The notes beneath the pieces were generated by a model. The model was given only the letters and a program-made list of their open reading frames with translations. It was not told the origin of the DNA and did no database searches. The translations under genes and the position numbers were made by a program. Below are positions 44,483 to 53,275 of a stretch of DNA of 64,000 bases, one piece after another; positions within the stretch are counted from its first letter, which is position 1; the number at the start of each line of letters is the position of its first letter. Origin of the DNA: Bacillus_AB infantis_C. Lineage in GTDB: Bacteria; Bacillota; Bacilli; Bacillales; Cytobacillaceae. Location: assembly GCF_050107595.1 (NCBI RefSeq), contig NZ_JBNILH010000001.1, positions 1 through 64,000 of the forward strand, in the 5' to 3' direction.

Positions 44483-44537
44483 GCTGCAACGCCTAGCCCT
44501 CGAGGTCTAAGCTTGTCGGGGCTAACCAAGGCGCTCC
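44483..44537 (-). repeat. Two-tier stem-loop between qoxD and its terminator
   Basis: Minus strand: GCGCC...AGCCC, a loop with AAGCTTAGACCTCGA, then GGGCT...GGCG. The sequence recalls a dispersed stem-loop seen near terminators in bacilli, though I cannot name it. Its GGAGCGCC can also pair with the terminator stem, so alternative folds are possible. Confidence 0.5.
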
Positions 44538-44548
44538 CCCTTTTAATC

Positions 44549-44833
44549 CTACATATAACCCCAAATCATAGTGAGCAATGTACCAAACACAGTCACCAGG
44601 GCAATAAAGATCGAATAATAAATATTGGTAAAAATCGTTCCTTTATCCTCCGATTCGCCTGCGTGCATGAATACGACCAGCTGCAGTGCAGCCTGGATGA
44701 ATGCCGTAATGACAAGAATCGTCAGCCCGACCGCATAGGACATGTCAAAGAAGTAAACCATGAGGGCCACTGCAGTCAGGATTAGTGAGAATACAAAGCC
44801 CATCACTTGTTTGCGGGGAAATAATTCGCTCAT
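44549..44833 (-). CDS. qoxD: Cytochrome aa3 quinol oxidase subunit IV
   Basis: 94 aa with three membrane segments (FVFSLILTAVALMVYF, LTILVITAFIQAALQLVVFMH, SIFIALVTVFGTLLTMIWGY), the pattern of QoxD/CyoD. Assembly or stability subunit of the oxidase. Last gene of qoxABCD, 3 bp after qoxC. Confidence 0.93.
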   Translation of the reverse strand: MSELFPRKQVMGFVFSLILTAVALMVYFFDMSYAVGLTILVITAFIQAALQLVVFMHAGESEDKGTIFTNIYYSIFIALVTVFGTLLTMIWGYM

Positions 44834-44836
44834 TGT

Positions 44837-45433
44837 TTACATCAGTCCTTTCAGGTAAATGAAGCTGAAGATGAAGATCCACACAACATCAAGGAAGTGC
44901 CAATACAGTGAAAAGATGAATGACTTATTGGCAGTGTGGGGATTTAATCCGCGTTTTTTCACCTGCAGCATGATTGCCAGTCCCCAGAAAATCCCGAACG
45001 TGACGTGGAGTCCGTGAGTCCCCAGCGTTGTAAGCAGGATTGCTGTAAAGGCGCTTGTCTGAAGTCCTGCACCGATATGGACATAGTGTATGAACTCGTA
45101 AATTTCTACACTCAGGAATCCAAGTCCAAGAAGGATGGTAATACCAAAGAATGCAAGCATCGCTTTTTTATTGCCGAGCCTCATGGCGTGAATGGCCAGC
45201 CCGATCGTAAAGCTGCTCGTTAATAGAACAAATGTCTCAATCAATACTGGTGAGATCTCAAAGATTTCACCAGCAGACGGACCGTTTCCGGTCCTGTCCA
45301 CCAAGGTAAAATATCCGGCAAAGAGTGTTGCGAAAAGCATGATTTCCGCACCAAGGAAAATCCAGAATCCTAATATCTTCGTTTTATTTTCTTCAGTACT
45401 GAATTCAAGCGGCAGCGAGTGATCTATTTTCAT
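44837..45433 (-). CDS. qoxC: Cytochrome aa3 quinol oxidase subunit III
   Basis: 198 aa with five membrane segments and the subunit III signature: FWIFLGAEIMLFATLFAGYF, GTHGLHVTFGIFWG and YWHFLDVVWIFIF. It shares one base with the qoxB stop, so translation is probably coupled. Confidence 0.95.
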   Translation of the reverse strand: MKIDHSLPLEFSTEENKTKILGFWIFLGAEIMLFATLFAGYFTLVDRTGNGPSAGEIFEISPVLIETFVLLTSSFTIGLAIHAMRLGNKKAMLAFFGITILLGLGFLSVEIYEFIHYVHIGAGLQTSAFTAILLTTLGTHGLHVTFGIFWGLAIMLQVKKRGLNPHTANKSFIFSLYWHFLDVVWIFIFSFIYLKGLM

Positions 45434-47385
45434 TAGTTAGCACCCCGCATATTAGTTTCATTTTCAGTTTTTTCGATTTCCTTAACCGGTATATGGTAGC
45501 CATAATCTTTTTGGAACGACCATACTGCCATGCAGGCAAAGATGCCGATCGTTGCAATGATGACTGGGATCCACATAGCAAAGATGAAGGAGAAGCCCCA
45601 TACAAAGAAGATGCAGCTTAAGATAAATGGCAAACCGCTGTTATTCGGCATATGAATTTCTTCGTACTTGCCAGGGAACAGGTTATGCCCGTGCTTTTTC
45701 GCATCCCAGAGACCTTCAGAAGTCTTCACCTCAGGCAGCACGGCGAAGTTATAAACCGGCACCGGTGTGTTTGTCGCCCACTCAAGAGAACGTGCATCCC
45801 AAGGATCTGAACCGATATCTCTTGAAGCGTAGCGTGTGCTGTAGTACACATTGTAAACAATCAAGGCAAATCCGACAGCAAGGCCTGCAGCTCCTATAAA
45901 GGAAAGCATATTCCAGATGCCGTATCCTGTAGCTTCGGAATAAGTGTACGCACGGCGTGCCTGTCCGTCCAAGCCTGAGAAGAACATCGGCATGAAAGCA
46001 AGGAGTGTACTCATGGAAATGATCCATGCAGTCAGCTTTCCGATCTTTTCGTTCAGAATATAGCCGAACATTTTTGGCCAATAGAAATGGAATCCGGCAA
46101 GCATCGCGAATACAACACCCGGGATGATAACCATGTGGAAGTGGGCAACCAGGAACATGGTATTATGATACTGGTAATCCGCCGCTGACATCCCAAGCAT
46201 GACGCCTGTTACCCCGCCGATTGTGAAAATCGGGATGAAAAGAAGGGAATACAGCATTGGCGTCGTAATCGTGATTTTCCCTTTCCAGAGCGTAAGAAGC
46301 CAGTTGAAGATCTTAACTCCGGTCGGCACAGCAATCGCCATGGTTGTAATAGAGAAAATACTGTTTGTCAAAGCTCCCTGGCCCATTGTAAAGAAGTGGT
46401 GGGTCCAGACAAGGAAGGACAAGAGTGAAATGATCACCATGGATCCTACCATTGATTTATAGCCATATAGATTCCTGCGTGCAAACGTTGAGATAATCTC
46501 GCTGTATATACCGAAAGCAGGAAGTATCAGAATGTATACCTCAGGGTGTCCCCATACCCAGAAGAAGTTTGCCCACAGCATATCCATACCGCCATTGCTG
46601 GTTGTAAAGAAGTTAGTGGCAAATAATCTGTCAAGAGATCCCATTGCAAGAGCAACAGTCAGTACAGGGAAAGCAAATACGATAATAATGCTGGCAACAA
46701 GAGAAGACCATGTGAACATTGGCATCTTCATCAATGTCATGCCAGGCGCGCGCATCCTGAGGATGGTAGTTACCATATTGATACCTGTCATCAAAGTACC
46801 CAAACCTGCGATCTGCAGTGAGAACATATAATAGTTCGTTCCGACTGATTCACTGAACTCAGTGCCTGCAAGCGGGAAATAGGAAGTCCAGCCGGCATCA
46901 GGCGAACCGCCGATAACGAATGAGATGTTCAGCAGCATGGCACCCATGAAGAAGAGCCAGAAGCTGAGTGCATTAAGCTTAGGGAAAGCAACGTCCCGTG
47001 CCCCGATCTGAAGCGGCACGACAAAGTTCATGAATGCCATGATGAATGGCATTGCCATGAACAGGATCATTACTGTTCCGTGTGTTGTAAAGATTTCATT
47101 ATAGTGCTGTGCGTCAAGAAGTGTATTGTCCGGCACAGCCAGCTGGGCGCGCATCATGATGGCATCTGCGCCGCCTCGGAAAAGCATGAGCAGGGCGGAA
47201 ATCAGATACATGATCCCAATCCGTTTATGGTCGACTGTTGTCAGCCATTCTCTCCACAGATAGCCCCATTTTTTGAAATAGGTCAAGCCTGCAATAATGG
47301 CAATAACCGTTAAACCTATAGCAACCATTGACGCATAGATAACAGGGCTTGGATGCGGAATGGCAAAACGTTCAAAGAATTCCAT
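45433..47385 (-). CDS. qoxB: Cytochrome aa3 quinol oxidase subunit I
   Basis: 650-aa haem-copper oxidase core with 14-15 membrane segments. Low-spin haem His in TTHGTVMI; CuB/Tyr site WVWGHPEVYILILPAFG; the CuB His pair in VWTHHFFT; and the haem ligands in VAHFHMVI. It oxidises menaquinol and reduces oxygen to water with proton pumping. Second gene of the operon. Confidence 0.97.
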   Translation of the reverse strand: MEFFERFAIPHPSPVIYASMVAIGLTVIAIIAGLTYFKKWGYLWREWLTTVDHKRIGIMYLISALLMLFRGGADAIMMRAQLAVPDNTLLDAQHYNEIFTTHGTVMILFMAMPFIMAFMNFVVPLQIGARDVAFPKLNALSFWLFFMGAMLLNISFVIGGSPDAGWTSYFPLAGTEFSESVGTNYYMFSLQIAGLGTLMTGINMVTTILRMRAPGMTLMKMPMFTWSSLVASIIIVFAFPVLTVALAMGSLDRLFATNFFTTSNGGMDMLWANFFWVWGHPEVYILILPAFGIYSEIISTFARRNLYGYKSMVGSMVIISLLSFLVWTHHFFTMGQGALTNSIFSITTMAIAVPTGVKIFNWLLTLWKGKITITTPMLYSLLFIPIFTIGGVTGVMLGMSAADYQYHNTMFLVAHFHMVIIPGVVFAMLAGFHFYWPKMFGYILNEKIGKLTAWIISMSTLLAFMPMFFSGLDGQARRAYTYSEATGYGIWNMLSFIGAAGLAVGFALIVYNVYYSTRYASRDIGSDPWDARSLEWATNTPVPVYNFAVLPEVKTSEGLWDAKKHGHNLFPGKYEEIHMPNNSGLPFILSCIFFVWGFSFIFAMWIPVIIATIGIFACMAVWSFQKDYGYHIPVKEIEKTENETNMRGAN

Positions 47386-47426
47386 AGGATTTAAAACTCC
47401 TTTCTAGGGTAGCGGGTCTGTTCTTA

Positions 47427-48383
47427 TTAATGGCCTTCATGTTCTGAGTGGCCATTGTCGCCAGACCCGTCCTCTTCCATATCCATATTCTCATGATGTT
47501 CATGATCTGATTCAGCGTCATCACTGTCAGAGCTGGAACCATGGTTATGGCCGCCATGCTCGCCTTCAGGAGCAGGCATGAAATCAAGATGTGTCCCGGT
47601 ATAAGTCGATTGTCCAAGATGCCCTGGTTCAAGCAGTTCATCGAATTTTTCTTCTGTGAGAGGCTCAGCCGTCTCTTTGACGTCATCAACCCATTGGTCA
47701 AATTCTTCCTGCGGCATGGCTGTTACATTAAAGGTATTTTCAGCAAACCCTTTTCCATTGAAGTTGGCATTGCGCCCCATATACTCGCCAGGTTCATCTG
47801 CGGCCAGATGCAGCGTATTGACCATGTCGGCCATGGCATACTTTTGTCCGCCAAGCTGCGGAATCCAGAAGCTTGTAATTGGTCCGTATGAATACAGCTT
47901 AAATTCAAGCGGGCGGTCAGTCGGGACATATAGATAGTTGACTGTTTCGATATCTTCTTCTGGGTAGCTGAAATGCCATTTCCAGTTAGAAGATGATGCA
48001 TATACGACTAAAGGCTCTTTGTCGCCGTATCCTGTCGGGGCTGATTCCACTTTATAGTTGCTTTGTGTGGATACGACCGAAAGGAAAATAACGATCAGGA
48101 CAGGAATTCCGACACAGACCGCTTCGACGAGAAGGTTTCCTTTAATATGCGGCGGTTCATAATCCTTGCTTTGCTTCGAAGAGCGGTATTTATAAAGCAT
48201 GTAAGCAAGCATGGCAAAAACCACAAGAACGATGACAGACATGATTGCTGTTGACAGGATGATGTCCTTTGCCTGGATGGCGGCCTGAGGCCCTTTGGGA
48301 TCCAGAACCATCAGCGGCTCACAGCCTGATAGAATAGTAATGATTGTAAATATTCCTAAAAGCAAAGAATATTTCTTTTTCAT
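47427..48383 (-). CDS. qoxA: Cytochrome aa3 quinol oxidase subunit II
   Basis: 318 aa: lipobox LSGC at residues 18-21, two membrane segments and a cupredoxin-fold domain (SSNWKWHFSYPEEDIETVNYL) lacking the CuA ligands, as expected for a quinol oxidase. The last ~50 residues are unusual: a His/Asp/Glu/Ser-rich tail (GEHGGHNHGSSSDSDD... ending GHSEHEGH) beyond the usual end. First gene of qoxABCD. Confidence 0.94.
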   Translation of the reverse strand: MKKKYSLLLGIFTIITILSGCEPLMVLDPKGPQAAIQAKDIILSTAIMSVIVLVVFAMLAYMLYKYRSSKQSKDYEPPHIKGNLLVEAVCVGIPVLIVIFLSVVSTQSNYKVESAPTGYGDKEPLVVYASSSNWKWHFSYPEEDIETVNYLYVPTDRPLEFKLYSYGPITSFWIPQLGGQKYAMADMVNTLHLAADEPGEYMGRNANFNGKGFAENTFNVTAMPQEEFDQWVDDVKETAEPLTEEKFDELLEPGHLGQSTYTGTHLDFMPAPEGEHGGHNHGSSSDSDDAESDHEHHENMDMEEDGSGDNGHSEHEGH

Positions 48384-48437
48384 GGATAAGCCCCTTTCTC
48401 AATGGCTGAAAGTTTAATAACATAATAATAGTGTATA

Positions 48438-48453
48438 TGTTACATAGTTCACA
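48438..48453. promoter_or_regulatory. FNR/CRP-like site, proximal to qoxA
   Basis: TGTTACATAGTTCACA matches TGTGA-N6-TCACA at nine of ten positions, centred about 62 bp upstream of the qoxA start. Confidence 0.4.
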
Positions 48454-48497
48454 ATCTGTTATCATCATAAGCAATTTTAAAGGGTAATTCAATAGAA

Positions 48498-48513
48498 TGT
48501 GAAAGGTGTCACA
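48498..48513. promoter_or_regulatory. FNR/CRP-like perfect palindrome upstream of qoxA
   Basis: TGTGAAAGGTGTCACA is an exact TGTGA-N6-TCACA dyad, about 122 bp upstream of qoxA and 231 bp before the DCC-family gene. B. subtilis Fnr uses this consensus. The remainder of 48384-48743 is AT-rich with no ORF I can support. Confidence 0.55.
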
Positions 48514-48743
48514 AATTGTTCAAGAAGATAGAAATTCTTTCCGAACTTTGCGGCATATTATTTGCACAACACAAATTAGAGGGGCTTGCCAAGGGCGGGG
48601 AAAACTTCTGCAGCTAAGCAGGCGGGGCACTTTTCTAATGAAACATATATTATATAGATATAAGTTTACACTGCTTCTAAAATGATTGAAAGGTATGGTA
48701 AAATTTAATAAAATGCGCGATATCACAGGCGGGAGATGGTAAT

Positions 48744-49118
48744 GTGAAAACGATGGCCCTTTACGACAATACTTGCCAGCTTTGCCAGATGACAAAGAAA
48801 TCTTTCCAAAAGCTTGACCTGTTTCACAGGGTAGACTGGGTTTCACTCCAAAAATATGAACAGGAGCATGGAGAAACACAGTTCAGCAGCAGGGAGCTGA
48901 GGAAAGAGCTTCATATTATTACTCCTGAAAAGAAGGTTCTGAAGGGTTTTTATGCGGTAAGAAAGCTGCTGCTGCTGTTTCCCCTTACCTCCGTTTTCGG
49001 GCTCTTTATGCACCTTCCTTTTGCATCTGCAGCCGGGGTTCCGGTATACCGGTGGATTGCACGGAACAGACATAAATTGATTAGGAAGAAATGCAAGGAT
49101 GGCAGCTGTTCCCTGTGA
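48744..49118 (+). CDS. DCC-family thiol oxidoreductase-like protein (DUF393)
   Basis: 124 aa with the N-terminal YDNTCQLCQ motif (D-x2-C-x2-C), the DCC-family form of a thioredoxin-like active site, and a hydrophobic stretch at about residues 72-92. Start GTG at 48744 has GGGAGATGG upstream. Function of the family is not established. Divergent from qoxA across a gap with two FNR-like sites. Confidence 0.82.
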   Translation: MKTMALYDNTCQLCQMTKKSFQKLDLFHRVDWVSLQKYEQEHGETQFSSRELRKELHIITPEKKVLKGFYAVRKLLLLFPLTSVFGLFMHLPFASAAGVPVYRWIARNRHKLIRKKCKDGSCSL

Positions 49119-49230
49119 TTAATTCCCATATCAGATATAAAGCTGATCCAGGGTGAATTTCTTCTCTTTATAGCGGAGAAAATGATTGACGCCACTACAT
49201 CATTACGTTATGATTTTACCTTGAACGGAT

Positions 49231-49466
49231 ACTCTCTTATCCCGAGCTGGTGGAGGGACAGGCCCGATGAAACCCAGCAACCTGCTAATGATGCTTTTTG
49301 AAAACGGATATATGCTGAAAAGAGCATAACGGTTCAAATTACCAGCCAGCAATGGTCTGTTTTTAGCAAAGGTGCTAACCTGATGCAAGGAAGATTCCTT
49401 GAACGATAAGAGTGAAAGGCGCGAATCATTTTGCTTTCAACCTTTTCACTTTGGGAAGGTTTTTTA
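49231..49466 (+). promoter_or_regulatory. SAM-I (S-box) riboswitch with terminator
   Basis: Aptamer 49231-49413 shows the S-box core: P1 strands ctctcttat/ataagag, gagctggtggagggaca, ggcccgatgaaacccagcaa and ggtgctaacctgatgcaagg. Downstream, agtgaaagg (49411-49419) can pair with ccttttcact (49441-49450) as antiterminator, while aaccttttc/gggaaggtt plus T5 (49439-49466) forms the terminator. SAM binding would sequester the 3' P1 strand and favour termination, lowering metK expression. Confidence 0.95.
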
Positions 49467-49842
49467 TTTTGCATTTTGAGGGAAGTCTTTTAATTGCATA
49501 TTATGGTAGTTTTTGCATAAAGCTGATTTACAATGGCTATGCATTTAACAGGATAACATCATACAATCTTATTGAGCCTGGCTTATATATAATGCCTTTG
49601 ACCGGTTATCTGAATCAGCGTGCACCTGCCTGTTCAGCACTTGCCTGAGACGGGAGGCCCCTGTGAATGGAACCAGCCGGTTATGCAGATTGTGAAGCAA
49701 TGCATACGCGAGAGCGGGATAAAAACTCCATGTTTATTCAATACTACTTAGGGAATGAGTACCGTATCAATCCGAGGGGAAGAATAAGGTGTAGCGCCGG
49801 ATAAGAACCTCACTCTATTCTTATAAATAAGGAGGAAATCAG
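49467..49842 (+). other. Long metK leader downstream of the riboswitch
   Basis: 376 nt with no ORF I can support. Hairpins are visible: tatgc/attg with caat/gcata at 49682-49705, and agaata with tattct at about 49781-49821, just before GGAGGA. A TATAAT at 49587-49592 has no good -35. It may be an untranslated leader with further control. Confidence 0.45.
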
Positions 49843-51042
49843 ATGTCAAATAAACGCCGTTTGTTTACTTCTGAATCAGTTACTGAAGGTCATCCGGATA
49901 AAATCTGTGACCAGATTTCTGATGCTATTTTAGACGCTATCTTAGCAAAAGACGCAAATGCCCGCGTTGCTGCTGAAACATCTGTTACAACAGGATTAGT
50001 CCTTGTTGCAGGTGAAATTACAACATCTACATATGTTGATATTCCAAAGCTTGTCCGCGAAACAATCAAGGAAATCGGCTATACCCGTGCTAAATACGGC
50101 TTTGATTCCGAAACATGTGCCGTATTGACTTCCATTGATGAGCAGTCAGCTGACATTGCAATGGGTGTCGATCAGGCGCTTGAAGCGCGTGAAGGCCAAA
50201 TGTCAGATGAAGAAATCGAAGCGATCGGCGCAGGGGACCAGGGTCTTATGTTCGGCTTTGCCTGCAATGAAACGAAAGAGCTTATGCCTCTTCCGATTTC
50301 CCTGGCACACAAATTATCACGCCGCCTGACAGAAGTGCGCAAAGAAGAGATTCTTCCGTATCTGCGTCCGGATGGTAAGACACAGGTGACTGTTGAGTAT
50401 GATGAGAACGACAAGCCGGTACGAATCGATACTATTGTCATCTCTACACAGCATCATCCTGAAATCAGCCTGGAGCAAATCCAGCGAAACCTGAAAGAAC
50501 ATGTCATCAATCCGGTCGTTCCAAAAGAACTGATCGATGAAAATACAAAATACTTCATCAACCCTACTGGCCGTTTTGTTATTGGCGGACCTCAAGGGGA
50601 TGCAGGTTTGACTGGCCGCAAAATCATTGTTGATACCTACGGCGGATACGCGCGCCACGGCGGAGGCGCTTTCTCCGGCAAGGATCCTACAAAGGTTGAC
50701 CGTTCAGCAGCTTATGCAGCCCGCTATGTAGCGAAGAATATCGTCGCTGCAGGCCTTGCTGATAAGGTTGAAGTGCAGCTTGCCTATGCCATCGGTGTAG
50801 CGCAGCCGGTTTCCATTTCAGTAGATACATTCGGAACAGGAACTGTAAGCGAAGATACGCTTGTCGATCTTGTCCGCGATAACTTTGATCTTCGCCCGGC
50901 AGGCATCATCAATATGCTGAACCTGCGCCGCCCTATCTACAAGCAGACTGCAGCTTACGGACATTTCGGCCGTACAGATGTTGATCTTCCTTGGGAGCGC
51001 ACTGACAAAGCAGATGCCCTGCGTCAGCAGGCTGGAAAATAA
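49843..51042 (+). CDS. metK: S-adenosylmethionine synthetase MetK
   Basis: Makes SAM from ATP and methionine. Motifs ESVTEGHPDKICDQISDA (residues ~9-26), GAGDQGLMFGFA (near 127) and GGAFSGKDPTKVDRSAAYA (near 270). 399 aa, normal. AAGGAGGA precedes the ATG. It is controlled by the SAM riboswitch and shares the methyl cycle with LuxS. Its base composition is more codon-biased than its neighbours, as for a highly expressed gene. Confidence 0.98.
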   Translation: MSNKRRLFTSESVTEGHPDKICDQISDAILDAILAKDANARVAAETSVTTGLVLVAGEITTSTYVDIPKLVRETIKEIGYTRAKYGFDSETCAVLTSIDEQSADIAMGVDQALEAREGQMSDEEIEAIGAGDQGLMFGFACNETKELMPLPISLAHKLSRRLTEVRKEEILPYLRPDGKTQVTVEYDENDKPVRIDTIVISTQHHPEISLEQIQRNLKEHVINPVVPKELIDENTKYFINPTGRFVIGGPQGDAGLTGRKIIVDTYGGYARHGGGAFSGKDPTKVDRSAAYAARYVAKNIVAAGLADKVEVQLAYAIGVAQPVSISVDTFGTGTVSEDTLVDLVRDNFDLRPAGIINMLNLRRPIYKQTAAYGHFGRTDVDLPWERTDKADALRQQAGK

Positions 51043-51056
51043 TCCTTAAATGTACA

Positions 51057-51098
51057 GAAAAAGCGGGAGTGCTGAAATATGCAACTCCCGCTTTTATA
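51057..51098 (+). terminator. metK terminator
   Basis: AAAAGCGGGAGT/ACTCCCGCTTTT hairpin with T-rich tail, 15 bp after the stop. Confidence 0.88.
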
Positions 51099-51370
51099 TT
51101 TCGTCTAAGAGGATAGGAGTGTTTACCGGCCTGATAATCTGTGCATAATTCATGTAAATGCCTAATTTTTCCCCTGCCCGTTTTTTATGTTGATAGTGCC
51201 ATTTTTTCAGGTTTAATGGTAGTATTAGAGAGTATGTTTTTTGGGGAAACAATGTGTGATATTGCAGATTATGGCTGGCCGGGCAGACACTGCACCGGCA
51301 TGAGTGCCTTCCGCTGTTTTTTTTCAGACGGAATGGGATTTTGACTAAATTGAAGAAGGTGAACTACATA

Positions 51371-53275
51371 ATGTGCGGTTTTATCGGCTGTGTCCATGAA
51401 GATGCGCAAGTTCTGAACGATGCGCAAAAGCAGCAGTTTGAAAATATGAATAATATTATTACCCACAGGGGGCCTGATGATGCAGGCTATTATAATGATG
51501 AGCATATTCAGTTCGGCTTCCGCCGCCTGAGCATCATTGACATCGAATGCGGCCACCAGCCGCTGACCTATGAAAATGAAAGATACTGGATCATTTTCAA
51601 CGGCGAAGTCTACAACTATGTGGAGCTTCGGGAAGAACTTTTAAAAGAAGGCCTTACGTTTGAGACGAATTCAGATACAGAAGTAATTATTGCGCTTTAC
51701 AGCCACCTGAAGGAAAAATCGGTCGAAAAACTCCGCGGGATGTTCTCATTTGTCATCTGGGATAAACAGGAGCAGTCCTTGTACGGAGCAAGGGATCATT
51801 TCGGGATCAAGCCTTTCTTCTACCTCGAGAATGATGGGAAAACATTCTTTGCTTCTGAAAAGAAAAGTATCCTGATGGCGCTGGAAAACGACGTCCTTAA
51901 CTATGAGTCTCTTCAGCACTATTTGACCTACCAGTTTGTCCCGGAGCCGGAAACAATGTCCGCGGGCATCCATAAGCTTGAACCAGGCCATTATTTCACA
52001 AAGAAAATCGGTTCTCCGATGGACATCAAACGCTATTGGAAAGCATCTTTCCAGCCTGTCCAAAAGTCTGAGCCTGAATTTGTGAAAGAAATTAAAGACG
52101 TCCTGTTCGATTCTGTTAAAATGCATATGCGAAGCGATGTACCGGTCGGTTCTTTCCTGTCCGGAGGCATTGATTCTTCCATCATTGCATCCATTGCAAA
52201 ACAGTACCATCCAAATATCAAGACTTTTTCCGTCGGTTTTGAGCGGAACGGGTTCAGCGAAATTGATGTAGCCAAAGAAACAGCGGATAAGCTTGGTGTT
52301 GAAAATATCAGCTATGTGATCACACCGCAGGAGTATATGGACGAATTGCCCAGGATCATGTGGCATATGGACGATCCGCTCGCAGATCCGGCCTGTGTGC
52401 CTTTGTACTTCGTTGCCCGTGAAGCAAGGAAGCATGTAACGGTCGTCCTATCAGGCGAAGGTGCGGATGAGCTTTTCGGCGGATATAATATTTACCGCGA
52501 GCCTCAGTCGCTTGAAATGTTCAATAAAATACCGCAGGTTGGGAAAGCCTTCCTGAGGCTGATTGCTAAGATGATGCCGGAGGGCATGAAAGGCAAAAGC
52601 TTCATTGAACGCGGCGTGACGCCGATGGAAGAAAGGTATATCGGAAATGCCAAGATGTTCACTGAAGAAGAAAAGCGCAGCCTCCTTGGCGTCTATCAGA
52701 ACGGTATCGATTATAAAGATATCACGAGGCCTTTATATGCTGAAAGCCGCGGCTATGATCCGGTGGACCGCATGCAGTATATCGACATCCACACCTGGAT
52801 GCGCGGCGATATTTTACTGAAGGCTGATAAAATGACCATGGCCCATTCCCTTGAGCTTCGCGTGCCATTCCTTGATAAAGAGGTATTCAATGTGGCATCA
52901 AGGATTCCTACAAGCCTGAAGACGGCCAATGGAACGACAAAATATATCCTGAGAAAAGCAGCGGAAGGCGTTGTGCCTGATCATGTGCTTACCCGGAAGA
53001 AGCTTGGCTTCCCTGTCCCGATCCGCCACTGGCTGAAGGACGAGATGAACGGGTGGGCAAAAAAAATAATCCGCGAAAGCAGCACGGATCATTTGCTCAA
53101 CAAAGATTATGTTCTGAAGCTTCTTGAAGACCACTGCCAGGATAAAGCAGACAACAGCCGGAAAATATGGACTGTGCTCATGTTTATGCTCTGGCATGAT
53201 GTGTATGTCGAAAAGAAATACTCATTTGAAAAGGAACTGATCAGCGAACCATCCTTTCAGCCAATGAAAGGCTAG
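51371..53275 (+). CDS. asnB: Asparagine synthetase (glutamine-hydrolysing) AsnB
   Basis: Makes asparagine from aspartate, glutamine and ATP. Cys2 (MCGFIGC) is the glutaminase nucleophile, with RRLSIIDI and FNGEVYNY; the synthetase half has the PP-loop SGGIDSSIIA (near 262) and LSGEGADELFGGYN. 634 aa. ATG at 51371 fits GAAGAAGGTG. Its stop overlaps the convergent peptidase stop by 4 bases (CTAG). The 51099-51370 leader holds only a T-loop hairpin (ttccgctg/cagacggaa), no gene. Confidence 0.96.
   Translation: MCGFIGCVHEDAQVLNDAQKQQFENMNNIITHRGPDDAGYYNDEHIQFGFRRLSIIDIECGHQPLTYENERYWIIFNGEVYNYVELREELLKEGLTFETNSDTEVIIALYSHLKEKSVEKLRGMFSFVIWDKQEQSLYGARDHFGIKPFFYLENDGKTFFASEKKSILMALENDVLNYESLQHYLTYQFVPEPETMSAGIHKLEPGHYFTKKIGSPMDIKRYWKASFQPVQKSEPEFVKEIKDVLFDSVKMHMRSDVPVGSFLSGGIDSSIIASIAKQYHPNIKTFSVGFERNGFSEIDVAKETADKLGVENISYVITPQEYMDELPRIMWHMDDPLADPACVPLYFVAREARKHVTVVLSGEGADELFGGYNIYREPQSLEMFNKIPQVGKAFLRLIAKMMPEGMKGKSFIERGVTPMEERYIGNAKMFTEEEKRSLLGVYQNGIDYKDITRPLYAESRGYDPVDRMQYIDIHTWMRGDILLKADKMTMAHSLELRVPFLDKEVFNVASRIPTSLKTANGTTKYILRKAAEGVVPDHVLTRKKLGFPVPIRHWLKDEMNGWAKKIIRESSTDHLLNKDYVLKLLEDHCQDKADNSRKIWTVLMFMLWHDVYVEKKYSFEKELISEPSFQPMKG

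Noticed and set aside
48540..48660. c-di-GMP or other riboswitch upstream of the DCC-family gene
   Set aside because: G-rich words are present but none of the conserved riboswitch cores could be found.
51270..51340. Terminator or attenuator in the asnB leader
   Set aside because: The T8 run forms the loop of the hairpin (ttccgctg/cagacggaa) rather than following the stem, so it does not look like an intrinsic terminator.
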